A stretch of DNA of 64,000 bases, taken from the NCBI GenBank assembly GCA_002298145.1, contig DBMP01000010.1, positions 105,231 to 169,230 of the forward strand. The letters run 5' to 3'. The stretch is from Spartobacteria bacterium UBA695. GTDB taxonomy: Bacteria; Verrucomicrobiota; Verrucomicrobiia; Chthoniobacterales; Chthoniobacteraceae. Below the pieces are notes generated by a model. The model had not been told where the DNA came from, did no database searches, and was given only the letters and a program-made list of their open reading frames with translations. Below are positions 7,565 to 15,722 of this stretch, in pieces. A program made the position numbers and the translations under genes. Each line of letters opens with the position of its first letter. Position 1 is the stretch's first letter.

Positions 7565-8662
7565 TTAGGAGACTGCGCCCGCCGAGTTGGCGAGTTCGGC
7601 TTCTTCCTTGGGTAGGAAAACCTTGAAGCGGTTCTTATCGATGGCCTTCATGAAGGCCTCGTGCGGCGAGACGTACCCCTTTTGCATGACGCTCCAGATG
7701 GCATCGTCCATGAACTGCATCCCCTGCCCCTTGCCGCCGACGATGACGTCTTGCAGCTTCTGGGTGGCGCCTTCACGGATGATGGCGGAGACGGCGGAGT
7801 TGCTAACCAGGATTTCGTTGACCGCGAGGCGGCCCGCTTTGTCGCAGCGCTTCATGAGGAGCTGGGCGACGACGCCGCGCAGCGAGGCGGCCAGCATCGT
7901 GCGCACCTGTCCCTGCTGCTCGGCCGGGAAGACGTCGACGAGACGGTCAACGGTTTTGCGGGCGTTGTTGGTGTGCAGGGTGCCGAAGACGAGCAGGCCG
8001 GTTTCGGCGGCGGTCAAGGCGAGCGAGATGGTTTCCAAGTCGCGCATTTCACCGACCAGAATGATGTCGGCGTCCTCGCGGAGGGCGGCTTTCAGGCCGA
8101 CGGGGAAGGAGGGGGCGTGGTCGGGCACCTCGCGCTGGGTGATGATGCTCTTTTTGTTGTTGTGAACGAATTCGATCGGCTCCTCGATGGTGACGATGTG
8201 CCGGGAAAAGTTGACGTTGATGTAGTCCATCATCGCCGCGAGCGTGGTCGATTTACCGGAGCCCGTTGGCCCGGTTACCAGCACCAAGCCGCCGCGCATT
8301 TTACAGAATTCCTTGACGACGGGCGGGATGCCGAGCTGCTCCAGGGTGAGGATTTTGGTCGGGATGAGGCGGAATACCGCGCCGTAGCCGTAGGCCTGCT
8401 TGAGGAAGTTGCAGCGGAAACGGGAGTCGGCGTCCATTTCGTAGGCGAAGTCGAGGTCGCCAATTTCTTCGTAGCGGGCCCAGCGCTCGGGGCCGCTGAT
8501 CTCGCTCATCATGTAGGCGCACTCTTCCCGGGTGAGCGGTTCGTTGCGGATGGGGATGATGTCGCCGTGCTGACGGATCTTGGGGGGCTGGCCCTGGGCC
8601 AGGTGAAGGTCGGAAGCGCCCGCTTCGATGAGGACTTTGAAAAACTGGTCGATGTAAGGCAT
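7565..8662 (-). CDS. pilT: Type IV pilus retraction ATPase PilT (first copy)
   Basis: The 365 residues show the PilT layout: N-terminal PAS-like part with SDLHLAQGQPPKIRQHGD, Walker A GPTGSGKSTT, Asp box (IVTIEEPIEF), Walker B (DADIILVGEMRDLETI), His box (TLHTNNA) and the late SAIIREG motif related to the AIRNLVRE retraction signature. PilT hexamers at the inner membrane depolymerise pilin and drive twitching. It ends 25 bases before the second PilT-like gene is read, on the same strand, and is followed by a signalling operon that may steer it. Confidence 0.93.
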   Translation of the reverse strand: MPYIDQFFKVLIEAGASDLHLAQGQPPKIRQHGDIIPIRNEPLTREECAYMMSEISGPERWARYEEIGDLDFAYEMDADSRFRCNFLKQAYGYGAVFRLIPTKILTLEQLGIPPVVKEFCKMRGGLVLVTGPTGSGKSTTLAAMMDYINVNFSRHIVTIEEPIEFVHNNKKSIITQREVPDHAPSFPVGLKAALREDADIILVGEMRDLETISLALTAAETGLLVFGTLHTNNARKTVDRLVDVFPAEQQGQVRTMLAASLRGVVAQLLMKRCDKAGRLAVNEILVSNSAVSAIIREGATQKLQDVIVGGKGQGMQFMDDAIWSVMQKGYVSPHEAFMKAIDKNRFKVFLPKEEAELANSAGAVS

Positions 8663-8687
8663 GGGGGCTTAAAAAAGGGAGGGAGGA

Positions 8688-9809
8688 TCAGTGCGAGAAG
8701 TGCTGCCGCATGAGCTGTTTTTGTTCGGCGCGGGCGTAGGCTTCTTCCTGGGAAATGACCCCCTTGTCGTAGTAGGCCATAAGGGCGTCGTCCATGAGCT
8801 GCATGCCGAGTTTGCGGCCCGTTTGCATGATGCCGGGCAGCATGAAGGTTTTGCCTTCGCGAATGGTGGAGGCGACGGCGGGCGTATTGACGAGGATTTC
8901 GAGCGCGAGGGCCCGCCCCTTGCCGTCCATGCGGGGGATGAGCTGCTGGCTGACGACGCCGCGGAGGGATTCGCTGACCATGACGCGGATCTGTTCGCGC
9001 TGGTCGGTGGGGAAGACGTCGAGCACGCGGTCCAGGGTGCGGGCGGCGTTGCTGGTGTGCAGGGTGCCCAGAACCAAGTGGCCCGTCTCAGCGGCGGTGA
9101 TGGCCAGCTGGATGGTCTCCAGGTCGCGCATTTCACCGACCATGATGACGTCCGGGTCTTCACGCAACGCCCCGCGCAGGGCCGCCGCGAATGATTTGGT
9201 GTGGGTGTGGACCTCGCGCTGGGTGACCTGGCAGCCCTTGGAGGGCAGGACGTATTCGATCGGGTCCTCCAGGGTGATGATGTGGTCGCGCCGGTGGGTG
9301 TTGATCTCGTCCACCAGGGCCGCGAGCGTGGTCGATTTACCGCAGCCGACCGACCCGGTGACGAGCACCAGGCCGTTGTGGTACTGGGTGAGGAGCTTGA
9401 GGGATTCCGGCAGCCCCAGGTCTTCCATGCTCCGCAGCTCGGTATTGATGATGCGGAAGGTCATGTCGTAGCCCAGCCGGTGGCGCACGACGCTGGTACG
9501 GAAGCGACCGAATTTATTGGCGTAGGCGAAGTCGGCGTCTCCACGCTCCATGAGGTGCTTCTTCTGAAGGTCGTTCAGGAAGCCAAAGGCCAGCCGCTCG
9601 GTATCGGCGGCGGTGAGCAGCGGCGCTTTAAGCCAGATGGGCTCCAATTCGCCGTTTCGACGCCAGATGGGCTGGCTGTTTACGCAAAGATGGATGTCCG
9701 ATGCGCACGACTGTTGGCCAACGTAAAGGTAGTGATCGACGTGTTCGAGCGTTTGAACCACGTCGGTTTGGGCCGTAGTGCCGGATGGGGAAGTGGGGGA
9801 GTCAGACAT
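8688..9809 (-). CDS. PilT/PilU-family ATPase (second copy)
   Basis: The 373-residue protein is a paralogue of the downstream PilT. It has Walker A GSVGCGKSTT, IITLEDPIEYV, DPDVIMVGEMRDLETI, TLHTSNAARTLDRVLDVFP and VASTIREGKT. Tandem PilT-like genes are common: PilT supplies the main retraction motor and PilU an accessory one that needs PilT. Which copy is which cannot be decided here. ATG 9809 is taken because an upstream ATG at 9863 adds residues unlike the family. Ser/Thr/Pro-rich residues 1-18 form a flexible start. Confidence 0.88.
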   Translation of the reverse strand: MSDSPTSPSGTTAQTDVVQTLEHVDHYLYVGQQSCASDIHLCVNSQPIWRRNGELEPIWLKAPLLTAADTERLAFGFLNDLQKKHLMERGDADFAYANKFGRFRTSVVRHRLGYDMTFRIINTELRSMEDLGLPESLKLLTQYHNGLVLVTGSVGCGKSTTLAALVDEINTHRRDHIITLEDPIEYVLPSKGCQVTQREVHTHTKSFAAALRGALREDPDVIMVGEMRDLETIQLAITAAETGHLVLGTLHTSNAARTLDRVLDVFPTDQREQIRVMVSESLRGVVSQQLIPRMDGKGRALALEILVNTPAVASTIREGKTFMLPGIMQTGRKLGMQLMDDALMAYYDKGVISQEEAYARAEQKQLMRQHFSH

Positions 9810-9910
9810 TTGCAGGCAGAAAAAAGCACACCAGGCGCGCCTTGAAATCAATTCAAAACGCACGGATCGCGCATTTTTTCACGTGCGCGAGCGTGAAATC
9901 AGGGAAAAAC

Positions 9911-10324
9911 CTAGCGTCCGCCACGGGCCGCCAGCTCCTCGATTTTTCGGGATGCCACTCTGCTCAAGACGGGCTTGAACAGGTTGAGCAAAAAGGTAAG
10001 AACAGCAAGAGCGATGCCAAGATAGCCGTTGCGGGGAATTTCCACGCTCGTGCCGGGCAATTGCCGTGCTTTGGGTTTCTTGGGGCTCTTATGCCTCTTG
10101 CGCCCTAGAATCCAGGAGAGGAGGCCGCCCGTTACCGCCGCGCCAGTAAACCAGGCCGTCTTGCGCTCTTTGATGGAGTGGCGCAGGTGATCGACGATGT
10201 TCAGGTCGTGCAGGGTTTCTTGTAAATTGGTCGAGAGGCGCTCCCGTGACCAGGAGAGCTCGGCGATGAGTTCCGCCTTGCGAGTCTCGCCGGAGCTTAG
10301 GTGTTGGTGTGGCGATTGAGCCAT
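9911..10324 (-). CDS. Small membrane protein of a YqjD/YqjE-like cluster
   Basis: The protein has 137 residues: a charged helical N-terminal half (ELSWSRERLSTNLQETLHDL), a hydrophobic segment near residues 57-72, a Lys/Arg-rich loop (GRKRHKSPKKPKARQ) and a second hydrophobic segment near 100-118 (YLGIALAVLTFLLNLF). I do not recognise a specific family. It overlaps the upstream holin-like gene by 28 bases and is the last of three consecutive small membrane-protein genes, an order resembling the E. coli yqjD-yqjE-yqjK stress cluster. Function unknown. Confidence 0.65.
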   Translation of the reverse strand: MAQSPHQHLSSGETRKAELIAELSWSRERLSTNLQETLHDLNIVDHLRHSIKERKTAWFTGAAVTGGLLSWILGRKRHKSPKKPKARQLPGTSVEIPRNGYLGIALAVLTFLLNLFKPVLSRVASRKIEELAARGGR

Positions 10325-10701
10325 TCCTGATCCTTTCTGAATTCCTCAAGCGTAGCCTTGAAAACCGGTTTTTTCCCAAGCCGGGAAGCGCCCCAGAGGG
10401 TCCCCGCGACGCCCAGGAAGTGCAGTACGGCGACTGCCAGCACGATCCAGCCCCAGAAGACATGGGCTGCCGTGGCGATCAGCCCAATTAGGCCGATCCA
10501 CAGAAAGGCATACCCGAAGGCCAGGAGGAGCAGCGCTGCCGCCAGCAAGAGGGCCGCCTTGAGAAAAATCCCAACGGCTTCCCGCCCCTCAATGCCCGCG
10601 AGCTCCACGCGCGCCCGGAAATAACCGAGCAGCGAGGAGATGAATGCGGGAAGATGGGATGAAAGCCCGGGTTCCCCCGAGCCGCCCGAGGCGGATGTCA
10701 T
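10297..10701 (-). CDS. Phage-holin-family / YqjE-like membrane protein
   Basis: The 134 residues have two strong hydrophobic segments (about 45-75 and 78-105) and flanking charged ends, the arrangement of the YqjE/Holin-X (holin superfamily III) family: ARVELAGIEGREAVGIFLKAALLLAAALLLLAF-like first part, then WGWIVLAVAVLHFLGVAGTL. Despite the family name these are chromosomal inner-membrane proteins tied to stationary phase and envelope stress. It lies between a DUF883-like gene and another small membrane gene, overlapping the latter. Confidence 0.75.
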   Translation of the reverse strand: MTSASGGSGEPGLSSHLPAFISSLLGYFRARVELAGIEGREAVGIFLKAALLLAAALLLLAFGYAFLWIGLIGLIATAAHVFWGWIVLAVAVLHFLGVAGTLWGASRLGKKPVFKATLEEFRKDQEWLNRHTNT

Positions 10702-10719
10702 GCTTTTTAGGCCGGGCGA

Positions 10720-11055
10720 TTAACGCCGGAAGAGAAGCCCGAGAACGAACCCGGCACCCAGCGCCGCGAGAACGCCCTTGAGCGGGTTCTGCCGGACGTA
10801 GTGCTCGCCCTGCTCCTGGAGATTGTGAGCGCGGCTGCGGGCCTGTTCGAAGGTTTCCCCGGCTTTGGCGCGGTATTCACCGGCTTTCGCCTCGGCGGTG
10901 GTGCGGAATTCCGCTGCCTTGGCTTCGGCTACAGAGCGAAGCTGAGCGGCTTTTTCCTCCGCTGCGGCGCGCAGTTCCTCGGCGGCTTGTTTGGCATGGG
11001 CCTTTCCGGCCTCAAATTTGCTTTCGCTTTCCTGGTTTGTGGAGGTCTCACTCAT
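10720..11055 (-). CDS. YqjD/ElaB-like (DUF883-type) membrane-anchored coiled-coil protein
   Basis: The 111 residues are dominated by Ala/Glu/Lys heptads (repeats of AEAKAAEFRTTAEAKAGEYR type). They end with VRQNPLKGVLAALGAGFVLG plus LLFRR, the glycine-rich single membrane helix and basic tail seen in YqjD/ElaB proteins, which anchor ribosomes or other partners at the inner membrane in stationary phase in E. coli. It is the first gene of the three-gene membrane set. The internal imperfect repeats (AAEEKAAQLRSVAEAKAAEFR and so on) are visible in the translation. Confidence 0.8.
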   Translation of the reverse strand: MSETSTNQESESKFEAGKAHAKQAAEELRAAAEEKAAQLRSVAEAKAAEFRTTAEAKAGEYRAKAGETFEQARSRAHNLQEQGEHYVRQNPLKGVLAALGAGFVLGLLFRR

Positions 11056-11144
11056 AAGCTTATTCCGGTTGGTTTTAATAAAGCGGATTTTACCCCAGCT
11101 GACAACTTATAAAACGCGCTGGGAGCCCGCCTTGCGCGTTCATG

Positions 11145-12482
11145 CTACAGGCATGCCGGTACCGTACAGGTCACCACGGTACCGCCTCGTTTGCCGCGTT
11201 CGACCTTGAGCCACCCGCCCGACTCCGTGGCGCGGTAATCCATCATGCGCAGGCCGATTCCGGCATTCTTGCCCGAGGGTTCCTCGAATCCGGTGCCGTT
11301 GTCGGAGACCGTCAGCACGATCCGCTCCTCTCGACGGCGAAGCCTAATGCGGATCTTCCCCGCTCCGCCGCCCCGGATGGCGTTGTTGACCGCTTCCTTG
11401 GCGATGCCATAGAGGTGCGTGGCGGTAATTTCGTCTGCAACGGCCGCGTCTTCGCCACAGCGGAAGATGCACGAGATGGAAAACAGCGAGGAGATCCGGT
11501 AGGCAAGCCGAGCCAGCGCGGCGGCCAGGCCCCCTTCCTCGGTGGTTACGGCTCCCAGGCTTTCGGAAAGCTGCCGGGTCTCGGCTACCGCGGTCGTCAG
11601 GAGGGTGCAGATCCGGGCGACGTCCTGGGCAATGGGGTCGTTCCGGGCGGCCATCTTATTATAGAGGACCTTGCAAACCAGCGAGGTCCCGGCCAGGTGC
11701 TGGCAAATCCCGTCCTTAAGCTCCTCCAGCAAATGGCGCTGTTCGTGTTCGCTGATCTGGATGAGCTCCTCTTTAAGCCGCTGGCGGTCGGTCACATCCT
11801 GGAGCACACCGGTCATACCCTCTGCTCCCCCGCCCTCCTTTCGCACCGGCCAGCCTTCGTTGCGCACCCACCGGATGCTACCGTCGGGAAGGAGAATCCG
11901 GTACTCATGGCTCTCCAGCCGCCCCGCCCGGATATTTTTATAAAATTCCCAGACCCTCTGGCGGTCGGCCTTGTGGACGATGGAAAACCACTTTCTCGGC
12001 GTCAAACAGATCTCCTCCGGCGCAACCCCCAGTAGGTTTTTGCACGACGGGGCGATGTAGACAATCCGCATACGGGAGCCGATCTCGGCCAGCCAGAACG
12101 TCTCGGAGGTGCTTTCGCTCATCGACTGGAAGAGCCGCTCGTTCTCGCGCAGAATGGCCGTGGCAACTCGCAATGGGTCTTGCACTCCCGAGTCTACCGG
12201 TATCCGCGGCGCAGACAAAAACGTGCCCCCCACAGGCCGAAGCCGGGCCAGGGCCGACGAAAATGCCTCCAGATACCCCTCCCACTCCCCAGGCCCGATG
12301 GACGGATCGCCGCTATGCGCCTGGAAAAAACCGGCGGCCGAACGAATCAGGCTCTGGACATCCAGGCTCCCATGGACCCGTTGGAAGAAATCCCCCAAAA
12401 GAGCCCCGCCGTGTTCTGAGACATTTTCGCGCGGTGCGACCGTCATTGCATCCCTTTCATTAGAAACATGAACTTCTTCCAT
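11145..12482 (-). CDS. PAS-domain histidine kinase, HisKA_3/NarX-like, with phospho-acceptor replaced
   Basis: The protein has 445 residues. An N-terminal region of unknown type (1-110) is followed by a PAS fold with PAC end (about 115-235, EYRILLPDGSIRWVRNEGWP). Then come a DHp segment EQRHLLEELKDGICQHLAG and a HATPase with IAKEAVNNAIRGG (360-372), DNGTGF (394-399) and GIGLRMMDYRA (408-418). In NarX/LiaS-type kinases the DHp motif reads L-H-D-G; here the codon is AAG, giving Lys256. The ATPase N-box also has Gly where His is common. No receiver gene is adjacent. It may be a pseudokinase or an allosteric partner (inference). Confidence 0.82.
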   Translation of the reverse strand: MEEVHVSNERDAMTVAPRENVSEHGGALLGDFFQRVHGSLDVQSLIRSAAGFFQAHSGDPSIGPGEWEGYLEAFSSALARLRPVGGTFLSAPRIPVDSGVQDPLRVATAILRENERLFQSMSESTSETFWLAEIGSRMRIVYIAPSCKNLLGVAPEEICLTPRKWFSIVHKADRQRVWEFYKNIRAGRLESHEYRILLPDGSIRWVRNEGWPVRKEGGGAEGMTGVLQDVTDRQRLKEELIQISEHEQRHLLEELKDGICQHLAGTSLVCKVLYNKMAARNDPIAQDVARICTLLTTAVAETRQLSESLGAVTTEEGGLAAALARLAYRISSLFSISCIFRCGEDAAVADEITATHLYGIAKEAVNNAIRGGGAGKIRIRLRRREERIVLTVSDNGTGFEEPSGKNAGIGLRMMDYRATESGGWLKVERGKRGGTVVTCTVPACL

Positions 12483-12629
12483 GCGAAAACACCGTATAGC
12501 TTATTGCAGCTAAACGTACTGTAAAGGAATATTAAATAACCATAAAACAAACGTTTTGGTTCATTTGAAGCGGAATTCCACGTAGATGACCCGTGACAAT
12601 TTGGCCACCTTTTCTAGAATCCGCTGGTT

Positions 12630-13082
12630 ATGTTTAACGTTGTTCTCGTCGAACCCGAAATCCCGCCCAACACCGGCAACATCGCCCGTCTTTGCCTGGC
12701 CACGGACTCCACCCTGCACCTGGTGCGTCCGCTCGGTTTTTTGATCGACGACAAGACCCTCAAACGGGCCGGGCTGGACTACTGGAAGGAAACGCGCGTG
12801 GTCCTCTGGGATTCCTTTCCCCAGCTCCAGGCCGCCCACCCCGAAGGGCGCTTCTGGTACCTCACAACCAAGGTCGAACGCCCGTATTACGAAGAGCGCC
12901 TCCAGCCGGGCGATTTTCTGGTCTTCGGCCGCGAAACCAAGGGCCTCCCCGAGCCCATCCTCCAGGCTAATCCCGAGCGCTGCCTGACCATCCCGATGAC
13001 GAGCAAAACCCGCAGCCTCAACCTCGCCACCTCCGTCGGCATCGTACTTTTCGAGGGCATGCGGCAGGTGAAAACGAGTTAG
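12630..13082 (+). CDS. trmL: tRNA (cytidine/uridine-34-2'-O)-methyltransferase TrmL
   Basis: This 150-residue SPOUT-class enzyme matches TrmL from end to end: MFNVVLVEPEIPPNTGNIAR, HLVRPLGF, a central LVFGRETKGLP and C-terminal NLATSVGIVLFE, which form the knotted S-adenosylmethionine site. It methylates the ribose at wobble position 34 of leucine tRNAs. The length is typical. It is convergent with tcdA, another anticodon-loop modification gene. Confidence 0.93.
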   Translation: MFNVVLVEPEIPPNTGNIARLCLATDSTLHLVRPLGFLIDDKTLKRAGLDYWKETRVVLWDSFPQLQAAHPEGRFWYLTTKVERPYYEERLQPGDFLVFGRETKGLPEPILQANPERCLTIPMTSKTRSLNLATSVGIVLFEGMRQVKTS

Positions 13083-13117
13083 AAAGCCCGTCCCGCCCCA
13101 AACCTCGCTTGGGCAGG

Positions 13118-13927
13118 CTATCCCGCCGTAGCGCGCAACGAATCCCGCGTCATGCTGGCGATTTGCTGGACCACCAACCCCGCCGCCGCGAGCCCGAACG
13201 CCCCCGTCACAAACGCCGCCGCGCCATAGCCGCTTGCGCAATCCATCCGGAGATTATCCCCCGGTTCCGGCGTGCAGCAGACCGTCCCATCGCGCTGCGG
13301 GAACATCTGCGGCTCCGGCGAATAAACCGCCGGGACCCCCCAGTCGAGCCCCCCGCCCTTGCTCCAGCCGTACTCCCGGCGCAGCTCCCGCCGGACCTGT
13401 TTTAAAAGCGCATCGCCCCCCGTGCTCCCGAGATCCGCCGTGCGCACCTGCGTCCCATCGCGCCGCCCGCCCGCACCCCCCACCGTCACCACCCCGATCC
13501 CCCGCTCCCGCGCCTTGGAAATTAAGAGCGCCTTCACCGACATCCGGTCCACCGCATCCACCACCCAGTCGAACGGCACCTCCGGCGAAAGCAGCCGCTC
13601 CGCCGAACTCTCCAGGAAAAACTCCGGCACCGCATGCACCACACACCCCGGGTAAATCAGCCCCACCCGCTCCGCCAGCACCGAAACCTTCGGGCACCCC
13701 ACCGTCCCCTCCAGCGCCGGAAGCTGCCGGTTCGTATTCGTCACACACACATCATCCATATCAATCAGCGTCAGCCGACCAATCCCCGAGCGCGCCAGCG
13801 CCTCCACCGTCCAGGAGCCCACGCCCCCCACACCCACCACCGCTACGTGCGCGCCCGCGAGCCGGGCCAGCGCCTCGCGTCCAAACAAACGGCCCAGGCC
13901 GCCAAAACGATCAAAATCAGGATTCAT
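13118..13927 (-). CDS. tcdA: tRNA threonylcarbamoyladenosine dehydratase TcdA
   Basis: The 269-residue ThiF/E1-like protein has nucleotide-binding GVGGVGSWTVEALARSGIG, DMDDVCVTNTNRQ and FDWVVDAVDRMSVKALLI, followed by the C-terminal hydrophobic stretch FVTGAFGLAAAGLVVQQI seen in TcdA/CsdL. It uses ATP to cyclise t6A37 to ct6A37 in ANN-decoding tRNAs. ATG 13927 is preferred to 13978 because homology begins with FDRFGGLGRLFG. It is divergent from the propionate operon and shares its 325-base upstream region. Confidence 0.92.
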   Translation of the reverse strand: MNPDFDRFGGLGRLFGREALARLAGAHVAVVGVGGVGSWTVEALARSGIGRLTLIDMDDVCVTNTNRQLPALEGTVGCPKVSVLAERVGLIYPGCVVHAVPEFFLESSAERLLSPEVPFDWVVDAVDRMSVKALLISKARERGIGVVTVGGAGGRRDGTQVRTADLGSTGGDALLKQVRRELRREYGWSKGGGLDWGVPAVYSPEPQMFPQRDGTVCCTPEPGDNLRMDCASGYGAAAFVTGAFGLAAAGLVVQQIASMTRDSLRATAG

Positions 13928-14068
13928 TGGGAGGGAACGCTTTACCTCAAACGGCAGAAAAATCAACCGGGGATTCACCTAAAGCCCCCTTCTTCCCCAA
14001 CACCCGCCAGACCGGGCAAAATTGCGATCCAGTATCATTTTATGTCTAAAATTATCAAAGATGATGCT

Positions 14069-14084
14069 TGTGATTTTTTTCACA
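14069..14084. promoter_or_regulatory. CRP/FNR-family operator-like palindrome
   Basis: The sequence TGTGA-TTTTTT-TCACA is an exact match to the TGTGA-N6-TCACA consensus bound by CRP-type regulators, flanked by GC and GC one base further out. It lies about 170 bases before the first gene of the propionate operon and about 140 from the divergent tcdA start. The centre is 61.5 bases before 14138, the start of the paired leader described next, which would fit a class I activator site if transcription begins there. No regulator gene is in the window. The assignment rests on the sequence match alone. Confidence 0.45.
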
Positions 14085-14136
14085 TGCCCTAACTTCATCC
14101 GGAATTGATGAGTCTTCCCGAACGCCCCAAGCCTTC

Positions 14137-14215
14137 TACGGCACCACAGAGTCCCTCTTTCGAAGTAACAAGAAACGGGGGGCCCTGGCCAATAAATGCG
14201 CAGCGGGGTGCCGTA
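14137..14215 (+). ncRNA. Candidate structured 5' leader of the propionate operon
   Basis: TACGGCACC (14137-14145) and GGTGCCGTA (14207-14215) form a perfect nine-base-pair closing helix around 61 bases. It is followed by a T-rich stretch (TTTTCCTACTATTTTT), and the operon starts at 14253. The arrangement resembles a riboswitch-type or attenuator leader. I looked for known hallmarks (cobalamin, SAM, glycine, ZTP) and saw none, so the class is unknown. Besides this element and the palindrome at 14069, the 325-base gap holds nothing I can name. Confidence 0.4.
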
Positions 14216-14252
14216 TTTTCCTACTATTTTTACTTCTAATAGAAGCTCCACA

Positions 14253-15719
14253 ATGCCTTCCATGAAACCGGTTAAAATCACCAATACCGTCCTTCGCGAC
14301 GGCCATCAGTCGCTGGCCGCGACGAGAATGAGCACCGAGCAGATGCTCCCGATTGTCTCCTTGCTGGACAAAATCGGGTTCTATTCGCTCGAAACCTGGG
14401 GGGGAGCCACCATCGACTCCTGCCTGCGTTTCCTGGGCGAAAATCCGTTCGACCGCCTCGACACCCTCAAGAAACTCGCCCCGAACACCCCTCACCAGAT
14501 GTTGCTGCGCGGGCAGAACATCGTGCAGTACACCAGCTTCCCCGACGACGTCGTCGAAGCCTTCGTGGCGTGTTCGGCCAAGCATGGCATGAACATTTTC
14601 CGTATCTTTGACGCCCTCAACGATACGCGCAACCTCGTCACCTGTATCAACGCCGTGCACAAAGCAGGACAGCACGCCCAGGGGACCATCTGCTACACCA
14701 TCTCCCCCGTTCACACCCTCGAAGCGTTCGTGAACCTCGGCATTGAACTGGAGAAACTCGGCTGCGACTCCATCTGCATCAAGGACATGGCGGGCCTCAT
14801 CTCCCCCTCCACCACCGGCGCACTCGTCAAGGCCCTCAAAGAGAAGGTCAAAATCCCGATCGTCATCCACACCCACAGCACCGTCGGCTACGGCCCGGCC
14901 GCCTACTACGCAGCCATCGAAAACGGCATCGACGCCGTCGATTGCTCCATGGTCCCCTTCGCCAACGGCACCGGCCAGCCCGACCTGCTCCTCACGCTCG
15001 CGATGCTCGACAACAGCGACCGCAAGCCCGACTACGATCTCAGCGACTTCCCGAAGATCCGCGAACACCTCGAAACGGTCTACAAAGAACTGAGCGCCTT
15101 CACCAGCCCCAAGAACGAAAAGACCGACGCCGACATCCTCCAATACCAGGTCCCCGGCGGCATGCTCTCCAACTTCCGCAACCAGCTCAAAGAGCAAAAC
15201 ATGAGCGATCGTCTCGACGACGTCCTCAAAGAAATTCCCTACGTCCGCCAGTGCCTCGGCTGGATCCCGCTCGTCACCCCGACCAGCCAAATCGTCGGCA
15301 CCCAGGCCATGCTCAACGTCAAGTTCGGCCGCTGGAAGATGTTCTCTCAGCCCGCCATGGACATCGCGCTGAACAAATACGGCCGTCCTCCCGGGCCCGT
15401 GGACCCCGAAGTCCTCAAGCTCGCCATCGAGAAGACCGGCCAGCAGCCCGTTAATTGCCGTCCGGCCGACCTCTTGGAGCCCCGCATGCCCAAGCTCAAA
15501 GCCGAACTGCGCGAAAAAGGCTTCGACGACAGCGACGAAAACGCCGTCCTTTGGGCCATGTTCCCGAACGAACTCACCAAGGTTCTCAAGGGAGAAAAAC
15601 CGGCTCCCGTAGCCAAGCCGACCGCCGCCAGCGACGCCGCCAAAGCCGCCGTGGGCCGCAAGTACGTCCTCAACATCGACGGAGCCCGTCACGAAGTCGT
15701 CGTAGAAGAAGCCAAGTAA
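14253..15719 (+). CDS. Methylmalonyl-CoA carboxytransferase 5S-type subunit (pyruvate/oxaloacetate carboxyltransferase)
   Basis: The 488 residues begin with the HMGL-like carboxyltransferase barrel: TVLRDGHQSLAATRM, the carboxylated-Lys region CIKDMAGLISP and metal-binding HTHSTVG. A PYC/OADA conserved domain follows (VPGGMLSNFRNQL, IVGTQAMLNV). In transcarboxylase this subunit moves CO2 between biotin and pyruvate/oxaloacetate. The last 21 residues (KYVLNIDGARHEVVVEEAK) resemble the first strand of a biotin-carrier protein but lack the EAMKM site. No biotin carboxylase or membrane sodium-pump subunit is near, which favours transcarboxylase over carboxylase or decarboxylase. ATG 14253 is preferred to 14196. 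Confidence 0.85.
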   Translation: MPSMKPVKITNTVLRDGHQSLAATRMSTEQMLPIVSLLDKIGFYSLETWGGATIDSCLRFLGENPFDRLDTLKKLAPNTPHQMLLRGQNIVQYTSFPDDVVEAFVACSAKHGMNIFRIFDALNDTRNLVTCINAVHKAGQHAQGTICYTISPVHTLEAFVNLGIELEKLGCDSICIKDMAGLISPSTTGALVKALKEKVKIPIVIHTHSTVGYGPAAYYAAIENGIDAVDCSMVPFANGTGQPDLLLTLAMLDNSDRKPDYDLSDFPKIREHLETVYKELSAFTSPKNEKTDADILQYQVPGGMLSNFRNQLKEQNMSDRLDDVLKEIPYVRQCLGWIPLVTPTSQIVGTQAMLNVKFGRWKMFSQPAMDIALNKYGRPPGPVDPEVLKLAIEKTGQQPVNCRPADLLEPRMPKLKAELREKGFDDSDENAVLWAMFPNELTKVLKGEKPAPVAKPTAASDAAKAAVGRKYVLNIDGARHEVVVEEAK

Positions 15720-15722
15720 ACC

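Noticed and set aside
4480..12520. Shared word GCTAAACGTAC near 4480 and near 12510 as a possible common regulator site
   Set aside because: An 11-base repeat within 64 kb is expected by chance, and the flanks do not match.
13928..14252. Cobalamin riboswitch before the B12-dependent mutase operon
   Set aside because: I looked for the B12 box and core motifs and did not see them; the leader fold is of another, unknown type.
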